Assembly (NCBI RefSeq): GCF_015624505.1
Contig: NZ_CP061379.1
Coordinates: 2,666,001 to 2,730,000 of the forward strand
DNA: 64,000 nucleotides
Reading direction: 5' to 3'
Source: Bradyrhizobium commune
GTDB lineage: Bacteria; Pseudomonadota; Alphaproteobacteria; Rhizobiales; Xanthobacteraceae
The notes beneath the pieces were generated by a model. It saw only the letters and a list, made by a program, of their open reading frames with translations, was not told the DNA's origin and did not search any database. Position numbers and translations under genes: made by a program. This document shows, one piece after another, positions 24,771 to 36,267 of the stretch (its first letter is position 1; each line of letters starts with the position of its first letter).

Positions 24771-24785
24771 CGGCAAATTCTGCCT
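24771..24785. promoter_or_regulatory. Recurrent flagellar dyad, copy 4
   Basis: CGGCA-AATTC-TGCCT has one mismatch in the right arm. It lies nine bases downstream of the flgB CtrA box and 46 bases from the start codon, a position suited to repression as much as activation. Confidence 0.55.
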
Positions 24786-24830
24786 AGCTTCGGACCTCAA
24801 GGTCCGCAAGAGGCGGAAGGAGCCGCAACG

Positions 24831-25235
24831 ATGTCCATCAACGATCTTCCGGTGCTGTCGGCGCTTCGCACCAAGATGCAGTGGCACCAGGAACGCCAGC
24901 GCGTCCTGTCCGAGAACGTCTCCAACTCCGACACCCCCAATTTCCGGCCGCGCGAGCTGGTCGAGCCGAAATTCGACAAGACCGGCGCTGCCGCGGGCTC
25001 GATGGGCCCCCTGGCCATGACCGTCACCAGCGTCTCCCACATGACGCCGTCGGGCGCGGCCTCGAGCTTCGACCAGAACAAGAATGCGGGTTTCGAGACC
25101 CGTCCTGCGGGCAATGCCGTCAATCTCGAAGAGGAGATGATGAAATCCGCCAACAACCAGATGGATTACGCGGCGGTGACCTCGCTCTATTCGAAGAGCC
25201 TGCATCTCCTGAAGACGGCGATCGGCAAGGGCTAG
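24831..25235 (+). CDS. flgB: Flagellar rod protein FlgB
   Basis: FlgB is the most proximal rod subunit. The 134-residue product has the conserved LRTKMQWHQERQRVLSENVS, then NSDTPNFRPRE, near the N-terminus and a C-terminal helix (VNLEEEMMKSANNQMDYAAV). AAGGAG lies at good spacing before the ATG. First gene of flgB-flgC-fliE-fliQ-fliR-flhB. Confidence 0.96.
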   Translation: MSINDLPVLSALRTKMQWHQERQRVLSENVSNSDTPNFRPRELVEPKFDKTGAAAGSMGPLAMTVTSVSHMTPSGAASSFDQNKNAGFETRPAGNAVNLEEEMMKSANNQMDYAAVTSLYSKSLHLLKTAIGKG

Positions 25236-25253
25236 AGCTAGAGGAGGTGCATT

Positions 25254-25679
25254 ATGGCGAATGACAGCAGCGACTTTGCCCGTTCGATGGCGATTGCGAC
25301 CTCCGGACTGCGCGCGCAGGCCGGGCGCATGCGGGTGATCTCGGAGAACATCGCGAATGCCGATTCGACGTCGCCGACCGCCGGCGGCGATCCCTACCGC
25401 CGCAAGGTCCCGACGTTCTCCTCCGCGCTCGACCGCACGCTCGATGCGCAGGTCGTCACGCTCGGCAAGATCAAGCCCGACCAGTCCAACTTCCGCGTCA
25501 AATACGAGCCGAGCAATCCGGCCGCGGATGCCAGCGGCAACGTCAAATATCCCAACGTGAATTCGGTGGTCGAGATGACCGACATGCGCGATGCGCAGCG
25601 GTCCTACGAGGCCAACGTCAACATCATCAGTGCGACGCGCCGGATGATCCAGCGCACGCTCGACATCCTCAAGACCTGA
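25254..25679 (+). CDS. flgC: Flagellar rod protein FlgC
   Basis: FlgC is a proximal rod subunit. The 141-residue product shows the rod motif ATSGLRAQAGRMRVISENIA with NADSTSPTAGGDPYRRK, and the C-terminal MTDMRDAQRSYEANVNIISA. It starts 18 bases after flgB, with AGGAGG upstream. Confidence 0.97.
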   Translation: MANDSSDFARSMAIATSGLRAQAGRMRVISENIANADSTSPTAGGDPYRRKVPTFSSALDRTLDAQVVTLGKIKPDQSNFRVKYEPSNPAADASGNVKYPNVNSVVEMTDMRDAQRSYEANVNIISATRRMIQRTLDILKT

Positions 25680-25695
25680 ACAGGAAATTTAAGCC

Positions 25696-26004
25696 ATGGC
25701 AACACCGACAATCGCCGCCAATGCTTATGCCAACCTCGCCCGCGTGCTGGAGAACAGCGGCGCCGGCAAGGGCAGCGAGGCAAGTGGGCAGTCCTTTGCT
25801 TCGCTGCTGAAAGACGCGGTCGGCAGCGTGATGGAGTCCGGCCGCAAGTCGGACGCGCAGACGGTGGCGATGGCCGCCGGCAAGGCCAACGTCATGGACG
25901 TGGTGACCGCAGTCGCCGACACCGACGTCGCGGTGTCCACGCTGGTCTCGGTCCGCGACCGCGTGATCGCGGCGTATGAAGACATCATGAAGATGCCGAT
26001 CTGA
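25696..26004 (+). CDS. fliE: Flagellar hook-basal body protein FliE
   Basis: FliE joins the MS ring to the rod. The 102-residue product has the family's QSFASLLKDAVGSVMESGRK and the C-terminal VAVSTLVSVRDRVIAAYEDI, followed by a short MKMPI end. It lies 16 bases after flgC. A 120-base gap holding an inverted repeat separates it from fliQ. Confidence 0.95.
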   Translation: MATPTIAANAYANLARVLENSGAGKGSEASGQSFASLLKDAVGSVMESGRKSDAQTVAMAAGKANVMDVVTAVADTDVAVSTLVSVRDRVIAAYEDIMKMPI

Positions 26005-26010
26005 CGGGTG

Positions 26011-26070
26011 GCGAGTAGCGAATGGTAAGAGGCGAATAGGGACGCCACCGGGAAACCATTCGCCACTCGC
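26011..26070. repeat. Inverted repeat between fliE and fliQ
   Basis: GCGAGTAGCGAATGGT (26011-26026) and ACCATTCGCCACTCGC (26055-26070) pair with one mismatch around a 28-base loop. It is the only sizeable gap within this operon and looks like an inserted repeat or a transcript-processing hairpin. Confidence 0.65.
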
Positions 26071-26124
26071 TTCTCGCCATTCGCGCTTCCGGCAGAATCA
26101 ACAAACCATGAATGAGCAATTGCA

Positions 26125-26388
26125 ATGACCGGACCTGAAACCCTCGACGTCGCACGCGATGCGATCTGGACCATCGTGATCGTGTCGTCGCCGCTGATGG
26201 TGGTGGGGCTCGTGGTCGGCGTCATCGTGTCGTTGTTCCAGGCGCTGACGCAGATCCAGGAGCAGACGTTGATCTACGTGCCGAAGATTCTGGCCATCTT
26301 CGCCACGATGCTGTTGGCGCTACCGTTCATGGCGGACGCACTCCATTCCCATATGCTGCGGATCTCGTCGCGAATCATCGGCGGCTGA
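26125..26388 (+). CDS. fliQ: Flagellar export gate protein FliQ
   Basis: The 87-residue inner-membrane protein has two helices (about 15-40 and 50-72) and the FliQ patterns VSLFQALTQIQEQTLIYVPK and ILAIFATMLLALPFMAD. It is part of the FliPQR channel. Confidence 0.96.
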   Translation: MTGPETLDVARDAIWTIVIVSSPLMVVGLVVGVIVSLFQALTQIQEQTLIYVPKILAIFATMLLALPFMADALHSHMLRISSRIIGG

Positions 26389-26405
26389 GGCACAATGCGC
26401 CCACC

Positions 26406-27176
26406 ATGCGCATCGACGTCTCGCTGCTGCCGGCGCTTGCCGCAGCCTTCATGCTCGCCTTCGCCCGGGTCGGTGCGATGGTGATGTTGCTGCCTGGCCT
26501 GGGCGAGACCAACATCCCGACGCGGGTCAAGCTGTCGATCGCGCTCCTGCTCACGCTGATCATCCTGCCGCTGCATCGCAACGCCTATCACGTCGACATG
26601 GGCTCGCTGGCGCCGCTCCTGGTGTTGATGCTGCATGAGATCGTGATCGGCATCGTGCTCGGCGCGACCGCGCGCGTGACGCTGGCGGCCCTGCAGGTCG
26701 CAGGCGCGGTGATCGCGCAGCAGATGGGGCTCGGCTTCGTCACGTCCGTCGATCCGACGCAGGGGCAGCAGGGTGTGCTGGTCGGCAACTTCCTGACCAT
26801 GCTTGGCGTCACGCTGCTATTTGCCACCGATAGCCATCATCTCGTGATCGCGGCGCTGAACGACAGCTACGCGATCTTTTCGCCGGGCGAGACCGTGTCG
26901 AGCGGTGATGTCGCTTCCCTTGCCACGCGGGCCTTTTCCGCCGCGTTTCTGCTCGGCCTCCAGCTTTCCGGGCCGTTCCTGGTGTTCGGCCTCGTCTTCA
27001 ACATCGGGCTCGGCGTGCTGGCGCGGTTGATGCCGCAGATGCAGGTCTATTTTGTCGGTGTGCCGCTGTCGATTTTCGCCGGCTTTCTGGTGCTCGCGGT
27101 GGTGCTCACGGCGATGATGGGCACGTTCCTCGACTACTTCATCGGTGTCATGCACCAGATGATGCCGCTGAAATAA
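26406..27176 (+). CDS. fliR: Flagellar export gate protein FliR
   Basis: The 256-residue polytopic protein has the FliR signature near LAFARVGAMVMLLPGLGETN and VKLSIALLLTLIILP. It also shows GLGFVTSVDPTQGQQ and the C-terminal FNIGLGVLARLMPQMQVYFV, with six likely membrane segments. It completes the FliPQR export channel; it starts 17 bases after fliQ and nine before flhB. Confidence 0.96.
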   Translation: MRIDVSLLPALAAAFMLAFARVGAMVMLLPGLGETNIPTRVKLSIALLLTLIILPLHRNAYHVDMGSLAPLLVLMLHEIVIGIVLGATARVTLAALQVAGAVIAQQMGLGFVTSVDPTQGQQGVLVGNFLTMLGVTLLFATDSHHLVIAALNDSYAIFSPGETVSSGDVASLATRAFSAAFLLGLQLSGPFLVFGLVFNIGLGVLARLMPQMQVYFVGVPLSIFAGFLVLAVVLTAMMGTFLDYFIGVMHQMMPLK

Positions 27177-27185
27177 GAGGGCTCG

Positions 27186-28265
27186 ATGGCGGAAGACAAC
27201 GATCCAGAGAGTCAAACAGAAGACCCGACGCAAAAACGTCTCGACGAGGCGCTCGAACGCGGCGACGTCGCCAAGAGCCAGGAGATCAACACCTGGTTCA
27301 TGATCGCGGGCGGCACGCTCGTGGTGTCGACCTTCTCGGGCTCGGTCGGCAGCGGGCTGCTGACGCCGATGCGCAACCTGCTCGCCAATTCCTGGATGAT
27401 CAAGACCGACCCCGGCAACCTGCTTGCCCTGATGCAGCAGATCGAGGTTGCGGTGCTCGCGGCCGTCGGCGTGCCTCTCTTGATGCTGGTGCTGGCGGCC
27501 ATTGCCGGCAACATGCTGCAGCACCGGCTGGTGTGGTCGGCCGAATCCCTGATCCCCAAATTCAGCAAGCTTTCGCCCGCGGCGGGCTTCAAGCGCATCT
27601 TCGGCAAGCAGGCGGCGGCGAATTTTCTCAAGGGCATCGGCAAGCTCGTCGTGCTCGGCGCCGTCATGACCGTGATCCTGTGGCCCGAGCGGCACCGCAT
27701 GGAGGCGATGGTCAAGCTCGATCCGGCCGCCATACTGGGCGCCACCACCAGCATGATCATCCATCTGCTCGGCGCCGTGGTCGCCGCGCTCGCGATCATC
27801 GCGATTGGGGACTATTTCTTCCAGTATCGGACCTGGTTCCAGCGGCAGAAAATGTCGCTCCAGGAGATCAAGGAAGAGTTCAAGCAGTCCGAAGGCGACC
27901 CGCACATCAAGGGCAAGATCAGGCAGTTGCGGCAGCAGCGCGCCAAGAAGCGCATGATGGCGGCGGTTCCAAAGGCCTCCGTGATCATCACCAACCCGAC
28001 CCACTATTCGGTGGCTTTGTCCTACGAGCGCGGCATGTCGGCGCCGATCTGCGTCGCCAAGGGCGTCGACAATCTCGCCTTCAAGATCAGGGAGATCGCG
28101 CGCGAGCACGACATCCCGATCGTCGAGAACGTGCCGCTGGCGCGCGCGCTCTACGCCACCGTCGATATCGACCAGGAAATCCCGATGGAGCATTACCACG
28201 CGGTCGCCGAAGTCATCGGCTACGTGATGCGAATGAAGCGCGGATTTAGTGCCGCAAGGCAGTAA
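27186..28265 (+). CDS. flhB: Flagellar export specificity-switch protein FlhB
   Basis: FlhB controls the switch from rod/hook to filament export by autocleavage. The 359-residue product has a hydrophilic N-terminus, four membrane segments (about 35-210) and the cytoplasmic domain. The autocleavage motif NPTH is present in VIITNPTHYSVALSYERG. It ends the operon; cckA starts 155 bases downstream on the same strand. Confidence 0.96.
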   Translation: MAEDNDPESQTEDPTQKRLDEALERGDVAKSQEINTWFMIAGGTLVVSTFSGSVGSGLLTPMRNLLANSWMIKTDPGNLLALMQQIEVAVLAAVGVPLLMLVLAAIAGNMLQHRLVWSAESLIPKFSKLSPAAGFKRIFGKQAAANFLKGIGKLVVLGAVMTVILWPERHRMEAMVKLDPAAILGATTSMIIHLLGAVVAALAIIAIGDYFFQYRTWFQRQKMSLQEIKEEFKQSEGDPHIKGKIRQLRQQRAKKRMMAAVPKASVIITNPTHYSVALSYERGMSAPICVAKGVDNLAFKIREIAREHDIPIVENVPLARALYATVDIDQEIPMEHYHAVAEVIGYVMRMKRGFSAARQ

Positions 28266-28420
28266 AAACCCCCGAAAAGTTCCGGAAATGGCCGTAAACT
28301 GGGAATCAGCGTACCTTTCGCCCCTGCTGCCCTTGCGCCTGCGGGTCCGATTCAGGCAGGGAGGACCCCGCGTGCCCCCTGGCGCGTTGATTCTCTGCCG
28401 ACAGGCTGCGCCGACTTGAG

Positions 28421-31000
<2,580 letters not shown>

Positions 31001-31217
31001 GGGCGGCAACCTCTGCCGTCGTCTTGGCGTGTAAACCCGCCGGTACCCGGCGACCGTGATTTTGTGGTTAAGCCGGCCAAACCCCCGTCAAATATGGGCT
31101 TTTGCCATGTCCCCGCGACTGAGGGCCGCAGCTATGGGTTCCGAAAACGGCTTCACTTTTGCAGAAGGCTGCCCATCTTAATGGCGCGTCCCCATGCCGG
31201 GGATTTGGGAAACGAAC

Positions 31218-32198
31218 ATGAATTTCTCGCAATGGTCCCGCCGTCTCGTGAAGACGATTGCCGTCGTGCTGGCGCTCGCGCTGCCGACTGCGCTCGCGAT
31301 CTCGTCCGCTGACGCCCGCGTCGGCGGCGGCTTCTCGTCGGGTTCGCGCGGTTCGCGGACCTTCTCGGCCCCGCCGTCGACCACGACCGCGCCGGGCTCG
31401 ACCTCGCAGTTCAACCGCACCTTCACCCAGCCGGGCGCAGGCATGAATTCGGCTGCGTCCGCGCCTGCGCGCGGCGGCCTGTTCGGTCGCGGCGGCGGCT
31501 TCCTGGGCGGCCTTGCGGCCGGCTTCCTCGGCGCAGGCCTGCTCGGCATGCTGTTCGGTGGCGGCCTGTTCGGTGGCCTCGGTGGCCTGTCGTCGATCCT
31601 CGGCCTGATCATCCAGATCGTGCTCGTGGTGTTCGTGGTGCGGCTGGCGATGTCGTGGTGGCAGCGCCGCAACGCGCCGCAGGCGGCCTATGCCGGTGCC
31701 GATGCCGGACCGCAGGCGAGCTATCGCAACGGTCTCGGCGGTGGACTTGGCAGCGGTCTCGGCGGTGGCTTCGGCTTCGCTGCCAACAATGCGCCGCTCG
31801 AAATCAAGCCGGACGACTATGAGGCGTTCGAACGCCTGCTCGGCGAGATCCAGTCCGCCTGGTCGAACGAGGACGTGGCCAAGCTGCACACGCTGGCGAC
31901 GCCGGAAATGGTCTCCTATTTCGAGCAGGACCTGGCCAAGAACCGCGCGCGCAACGCCGTCAACAAGGTGACCAACGTCAAGCTGTTGCAGGGCGACCTT
32001 GCGGAGGCCTGGCGCGAAGGCGAGACGGAGTATGCGACAGTGGCGATGCGCTTCGCGCTCACCGACAGGACGGTCGACCGCACCACCGGCGCGCTTCTCG
32101 ACGGCAGCGAGCAGCCGGGTGAGGTCACCGAGGTCTGGACCTTCGCCCGCCGCCCTGGCAGCGCCTGGGAATTGTCGGCGATCCAGCAGGCCAACTGA
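31218..32198 (+). CDS. Tim44/MRPL45-like domain membrane protein
   Basis: The 326-residue product has an N-terminal signal or anchor (about 10-30, ending SADAR), a Ser/Thr/Gly-rich stretch, glycine-rich hydrophobic segments (about 92-150, with GGLFGGLGGLSSILGLIIQI), and a C-terminal Tim44-like domain (about 205-326; DYEAFERLLGEIQSAWSNED to VTEVWTFARRPGSAWELSAI). Bacterial members are inner-membrane or periplasmic proteins of largely unknown role. ATG 31218 is preferred over 31194 because it places the signal correctly. Confidence 0.85.
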   Translation: MNFSQWSRRLVKTIAVVLALALPTALAISSADARVGGGFSSGSRGSRTFSAPPSTTTAPGSTSQFNRTFTQPGAGMNSAASAPARGGLFGRGGGFLGGLAAGFLGAGLLGMLFGGGLFGGLGGLSSILGLIIQIVLVVFVVRLAMSWWQRRNAPQAAYAGADAGPQASYRNGLGGGLGSGLGGGFGFAANNAPLEIKPDDYEAFERLLGEIQSAWSNEDVAKLHTLATPEMVSYFEQDLAKNRARNAVNKVTNVKLLQGDLAEAWREGETEYATVAMRFALTDRTVDRTTGALLDGSEQPGEVTEVWTFARRPGSAWELSAIQQAN

Positions 32199-32221
32199 TC
32201 GCCGCCAAGAGCAACAAGGAA

Positions 32222-32252
32222 GGCGTCGTGCTTCGGCACGGCGCCTTTTTTT
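32222..32252 (+). terminator. Intrinsic terminator
   Basis: GGCGTCGTGC-TTCG-GCACGGCGCC forms a 10-bp hairpin (one G-T pair) capped by a TTCG tetraloop and followed by seven T, 23 bases after the Tim44-like gene. Confidence 0.92.
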
Positions 32253-32363
32253 GCGCCGCGCATATCGGATCCGGCCGGCCATTTGGGCGAAGCACTTAAT
32301 TGCTTGTTGCCCGCGCAGAGCTCCCGCATTTTCGCGCCTGCCGGTTGGAGAAGGAGATATTCG

Positions 32364-33746
32364 GTGAGTCAGTCGGTCGCGCGCTCCAGGACAAGTCACG
32401 AAAGCTCCAGGAATTCGTCTCTGCCGCTGGAGGCGATCGAGGCGGCGTATGACCGGATCGAGGCCGAGCGCGACCGCAATTGCTGGATCTATCTCCGCCC
32501 GCGGGCGGAGGCGCTCGAAGCATGCCGCAAGCTCTTGGCGCGCGCGCGGACCGGCGAAAATCTTCCGCTGCTCGGCATTCTCTTCGGTGTGAAGGACAAC
32601 ATCGACGTCGAGGGAATGCCGACCAGTGCCGCGTGCCCGGCGTTCAGCTACACGCCCTGGCATTCCGCGCACAGCGTCGAACGCCTCACCGCGGCTGGCG
32701 CCATTTGCCTTGGAAAGACCAATCTCGATCAGTTCGCCACGGGCCTGTGCGGCGCGCGTTCGCCCTATGGCTCCTGCGCGTCGGTTGCCGATGTGCGCTA
32801 TGTTGCCGGCGGCTCCAGTTCCGGCTCCGCGGTCGCCGTTGCGGCGGGGCACGTCGCGTTCGCGCTCGGTACCGATACTGGCGGGTCCGGCCGCATACCT
32901 GCCGGCTTCAACAACATCGTCGGAATCAAGCCGACCGTTGGGCTGGTGTCCTCGCGCGGCCTGGTGCCGAATTGCCCGACGATCGATTGCGTTTCGGTGT
33001 TCTGCAACACCGTGAGCGATGGCGAGGCGATCCTCGACATTATCGAAGGGTTCGATTTCGAAGATCCCTACAGCCGCGTGCCCAGGGCCTTATCTTTCGC
33101 CAGCGGGGCGGCGCCATCGTTCCGGTTCGGCCGCCTTGCGCCCGCCGATCTCGAATGCTTCGGCATGCCGGAATGCGGCGAACTCTATGAGCGCGCCTGC
33201 GCGCGCTTTGCGCAGATCGGGGGAACGGCGATCGAGGTGGACTTCGCCCCGTTCCGCCAGGCCGGAGAGCTGATGTTCAGCGGACCCTGGGTGGCGGAAC
33301 GGCACGCGGCCATCGCTTCGCTCTTGGACATCGATTCCGGCGCCTTGCTTGATGTCACGAGGACCGTGCTGGGCTCAGCCGCGGGCTATTCGGCGATTGA
33401 CACGTTTGGTGCCATTCACCGGCTGCACCGGCTTCGCCGCGACGCCGAGGCGATCTTTGCGGGCATCGATGCGCTGGTGGTCCCGACCGCTCCGCGGCCG
33501 TTCACGCTGGAGGAGATGCACCGCGATCCGATCACCCTCAACAACCGCCTCGGCTACTACTCGTACTTTGCCAATCTGCTCGATCTCTGCGGCGTGGCAG
33601 TTCCGAACGCGACATTGCCGAACGGCATGCCCATGGGGGTGACCCTGCTGGCGCCGGCCTGGCATGATCGGGCGCTGATCGGACTGGCGCGGCGGTTCGA
33701 GGCCGGTGCCGACGGAGCGGCGTTCGAATCGAAACCTGGCGGCTGA
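32364..33746 (+). CDS. Allophanate-hydrolase-like amidase (AtzF N-terminal domain type)
   Basis: The 460-residue cytoplasmic enzyme is of the amidase-signature family: catalytic Lys in GVKDNIDVEGMPTSAACP, and the Ser-Ser pair in GGSSSGSAVAVAAGHVAFAL with TDTGGSGRIPAG. The sequence around these is closest to allophanate hydrolase, which yields ammonia and CO2 from allophanate. The second domain of AtzF/DUR1-type enzymes is missing. GTG 32364 is chosen because AAGGAG lies seven bases upstream. It converges on a Crp-type gene beside a nitrate/sulfonate-type importer, suggesting nitrogen scavenging. Confidence 0.85.
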   Translation: MSQSVARSRTSHESSRNSSLPLEAIEAAYDRIEAERDRNCWIYLRPRAEALEACRKLLARARTGENLPLLGILFGVKDNIDVEGMPTSAACPAFSYTPWHSAHSVERLTAAGAICLGKTNLDQFATGLCGARSPYGSCASVADVRYVAGGSSSGSAVAVAAGHVAFALGTDTGGSGRIPAGFNNIVGIKPTVGLVSSRGLVPNCPTIDCVSVFCNTVSDGEAILDIIEGFDFEDPYSRVPRALSFASGAAPSFRFGRLAPADLECFGMPECGELYERACARFAQIGGTAIEVDFAPFRQAGELMFSGPWVAERHAAIASLLDIDSGALLDVTRTVLGSAAGYSAIDTFGAIHRLHRLRRDAEAIFAGIDALVVPTAPRPFTLEEMHRDPITLNNRLGYYSYFANLLDLCGVAVPNATLPNGMPMGVTLLAPAWHDRALIGLARRFEAGADGAAFESKPGG

Positions 33747-33750
33747 TCGG

Positions 33751-34503
33751 TTAATCCATCTCCTGCCCCAGCGTCGAAAGATCCAGGATCGAAATCACGG
33801 ATCTGTCGTACCTGATCACGCCTTCCTCCTGAAGCCGCGCGAGTTGCACGGTCACCCATTGGCGCGTGGATCCGATCAGATTGGCGAGATCGCCGTGGGT
33901 AAACGGCATGCCGACGACGATCTCGCCATCGCGCTTGACGCCGTATACGTGCGACAGGAAGATCAGCAGGCTATGCAGCCGCTCGGTCACCGAGCGCGTC
34001 CCGAGCATCTGGGCCATCGCCGAATAGCACCGCGCCTTGAATGCCAGGGCATCGAGCAAGGCGACGGCGATCGCCGACGATTCCAGCGCGAGCCGCCGCA
34101 ACGCTGGTCCGGGCATGAACGTCAGCCGGCTGCGCTCGGCCGCGACCGATGACCACATGTGCGGGCCCGTTCCGAATATATCGGGGCCGCCGACGAAGTT
34201 GCCGGGAAACCAGTAGGCGAGCGTGACCTCGCGCCCCGACGGCGCCGCATAATAGCTGCGGATGCGTCCCTCGCTGATCAGGTAGATCCCGGCCTGTGCG
34301 TCGCCCTGAGACCAAACCAGTTGGCCGGCGTCCAGGACCTTCTCGCGTCCGATCGCACGCAAGCGATTGCAATCTGCCCGGTTGAGGCCGTCCAGCAAGC
34401 TGGGTAGTGGCCTGACGAGATTGTCCGACTCGGCCAGCATCACACCTGCCGCTACCGCGCTGTTTGCCCTGTGCATCGCCGGCTCCGCCTGTGAGACCGG
34501 CAT
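33751..34503 (-). CDS. Crp/Fnr-family transcriptional regulator
   Basis: The 250-residue product has a cyclic-nucleotide-binding-type beta barrel (about 55-150; GQLVWSQGDAQAGIYLISEG, YWFPGNFVGGP) and a C-terminal winged helix (HGDLANLIGSTRQWVTVQLA, then RLQEEGVI). No Fnr-type cysteine cluster is present, so it is not an oxygen-sensing Fnr. It follows the ABC ATPase gene by 58 bases on the same strand and may belong to that operon. An internal ATG at 34476 is an alternative start. Confidence 0.88.
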   Translation of the reverse strand: MPVSQAEPAMHRANSAVAAGVMLAESDNLVRPLPSLLDGLNRADCNRLRAIGREKVLDAGQLVWSQGDAQAGIYLISEGRIRSYYAAPSGREVTLAYWFPGNFVGGPDIFGTGPHMWSSVAAERSRLTFMPGPALRRLALESSAIAVALLDALAFKARCYSAMAQMLGTRSVTERLHSLLIFLSHVYGVKRDGEIVVGMPFTHGDLANLIGSTRQWVTVQLARLQEEGVIRYDRSVISILDLSTLGQEMD

Positions 34504-34561
34504 CGATTATTCAAGAACCATGCCAGCGCGCTGCGGTCCGCTTCGCGCGAGCTCTGGACGA

Positions 34562-35422
34562 TCAGCTCGGGTCCGACTGATTGAACGCCCGCAACCCTTC
34601 TGCGCGGATGACGTCGAGACAATCCTTCTTGAGGGAAAGATAAGCTGGCTCGACCATGATAGAGTTCGACCGCGGTCGCGGCAGCTTGACCGCGATTTCG
34701 CGCAGGATGCGGCCGGGTCCCGCGCTCATGATGAGAACGCGGTCGGCCAGCACGATGGCCTCATCGATGTCATGCGTGACGAACACGATTGTCGCCTTGA
34801 TCCGGTCGCGCAGCTCCAGCAGATTGTCTTGCATCACCGCCCGGGTCTGCGCGTCGAGAGCCCCGAAGGGCTCGTCCATCAGCAGCACGCGCGGCTGATT
34901 GGCCAGCGCTCGGGCGATCGCCACGCGCTGCTGCATGCCGCCGGACAATGTGTTCGGATAAGCGTCGGCGAAACGCTTGAGACCGACCATCGCGATCAGG
35001 TCGTCGGCGATGGCATTCGCCTCCGTCCTGGACTTTCCAAGCATCCTGGGGCCGTGGGCGATGTTCCTGCGGACCGACTTCCACGGGAATAGATGCGGCT
35101 GCTGGAACACCATGCCGACATCGGGGCGCGGTCTGTAGACGCGCGAGCCCTCCACCAGGGTCTCACCTTCAAACGGCACTTCCAGTCCGGCGATCGAATT
35201 AAGCACGGTCGACTTGCCGCAGCCGGAGGGGCCGACGAGGCAGACGAACTCGCCAGGCGCCACGTCAAAGGACAGGCGATCCACCGCGATGGTCTGGCCG
35301 CGGTTGGTGTCGAAAACGATGCTCAGGTTCGAGACTTGAATGGCCGGTTGCTTCCGCGCTTCCTCGACGGAGACCGGCGAACTTGCCAGAGCCAGTTTCA
35401 TGATCGATCGAGGTCCCGACAT
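34562..35422 (-). CDS. ABC transporter ATPase, nitrate/sulfonate/taurine type
   Basis: The 286-residue ATPase has Walker A GPSGCGKST, Q-loop in VFQQPHLFPW, signature LSGGMQQRVAIARAL, Walker B LLMDEPFGALD and the switch His in VTHDIDEAI. The sequence style is that of SsuB/TauB/NrtD importers. ATG 35422 overlaps the permease stop by one base (TGATG); ATG 35401 is an alternative. It pairs with the upstream permease and binding protein. Confidence 0.92.
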   Translation of the reverse strand: MSGPRSIMKLALASSPVSVEEARKQPAIQVSNLSIVFDTNRGQTIAVDRLSFDVAPGEFVCLVGPSGCGKSTVLNSIAGLEVPFEGETLVEGSRVYRPRPDVGMVFQQPHLFPWKSVRRNIAHGPRMLGKSRTEANAIADDLIAMVGLKRFADAYPNTLSGGMQQRVAIARALANQPRVLLMDEPFGALDAQTRAVMQDNLLELRDRIKATIVFVTHDIDEAIVLADRVLIMSAGPGRILREIAVKLPRPRSNSIMVEPAYLSLKKDCLDVIRAEGLRAFNQSDPS

Positions 35423-36267
35423 CAGCGCCACCAGACAGTCCGTTCCGCAAGAGCCGCAAACAGCCGGTCGGCAACGAACGAAATCAACCCGAGCGCTGCG
35501 AGCCCGCCCATGACCTGGCCCGTTTGCAAATTCTGCTGGGCAATCTCGATCCTGTAGACAATGCCAGCGAAAGTGCCTGCAAGCTCGGCCGCGACAAGCG
35601 TGTAAAAGGAGATGCTGACGGCGGTGCGCAACCCGACCACGATGTAGGGAAGCGCGCCCAGCAGCACGATCTCCTGGAGCATCTGCCGCCGTGGGGTGCC
35701 GAGCATCAACGCCGCCCGAATCAGGCCACGGTCGACCTTCTGCACGCCAATGTGGGTCGCAAGCCATACCGTGAAGAACACGCCCCATACGACGAGGAAC
35801 AGTTTTCCCGCCTCCGACAAACCGAACCAGAGGATGACGATCGGCACGAAGGCAATCGGCGGAATTGGCCGCAGGATATGGAAGAGCGGCGACAGCAAGC
35901 TCGAAACAACCGGAAATTGGCCGGTGAGAATACCGAGCAGGACGCCGAGCGCGCCGCCGATGATGAACCCCGTGGTGACGCGAAAGAGGCTGGCCAGCAG
36001 ATCGCCGAAGAACTGTCCGCTCCGGATCCACTCGAGGACGGCGGCCGCAACCACCGTCGGCGGCGGAAACAGCACCATGTTGACGGCCCCGGAACGGGAG
36101 ACCAGTTCCCAGAGGCCGACGAACAGGGGAAGCGAAAGCGCTCCAATCAGAATATTGAGGCGGCGAAGACGGGTTGAATCCGGTCGCCGATCGCGACCGG
36201 TGCGGAGGGCAATCTCTTGTCGTGCTGACGTGCCGTCCTGCATGGCTGTGCGGGTGCCTATTTCCAT
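35422..36267 (-). CDS. ABC transporter permease, nitrate/sulfonate/taurine type
   Basis: The 281-residue permease has about six membrane segments and the BPD-type EAA loop (GVQKVDRGLIRAALMLGTPR). ATG 36267 overlaps the binding-protein gene by ten bases; ATG 36243 is also possible and would remove a non-conserved N-terminus. Middle gene of the binding protein-permease-ATPase operon. Confidence 0.9.
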   Translation of the reverse strand: MEIGTRTAMQDGTSARQEIALRTGRDRRPDSTRLRRLNILIGALSLPLFVGLWELVSRSGAVNMVLFPPPTVVAAAVLEWIRSGQFFGDLLASLFRVTTGFIIGGALGVLLGILTGQFPVVSSLLSPLFHILRPIPPIAFVPIVILWFGLSEAGKLFLVVWGVFFTVWLATHIGVQKVDRGLIRAALMLGTPRRQMLQEIVLLGALPYIVVGLRTAVSISFYTLVAAELAGTFAGIVYRIEIAQQNLQTGQVMGGLAALGLISFVADRLFAALAERTVWWR

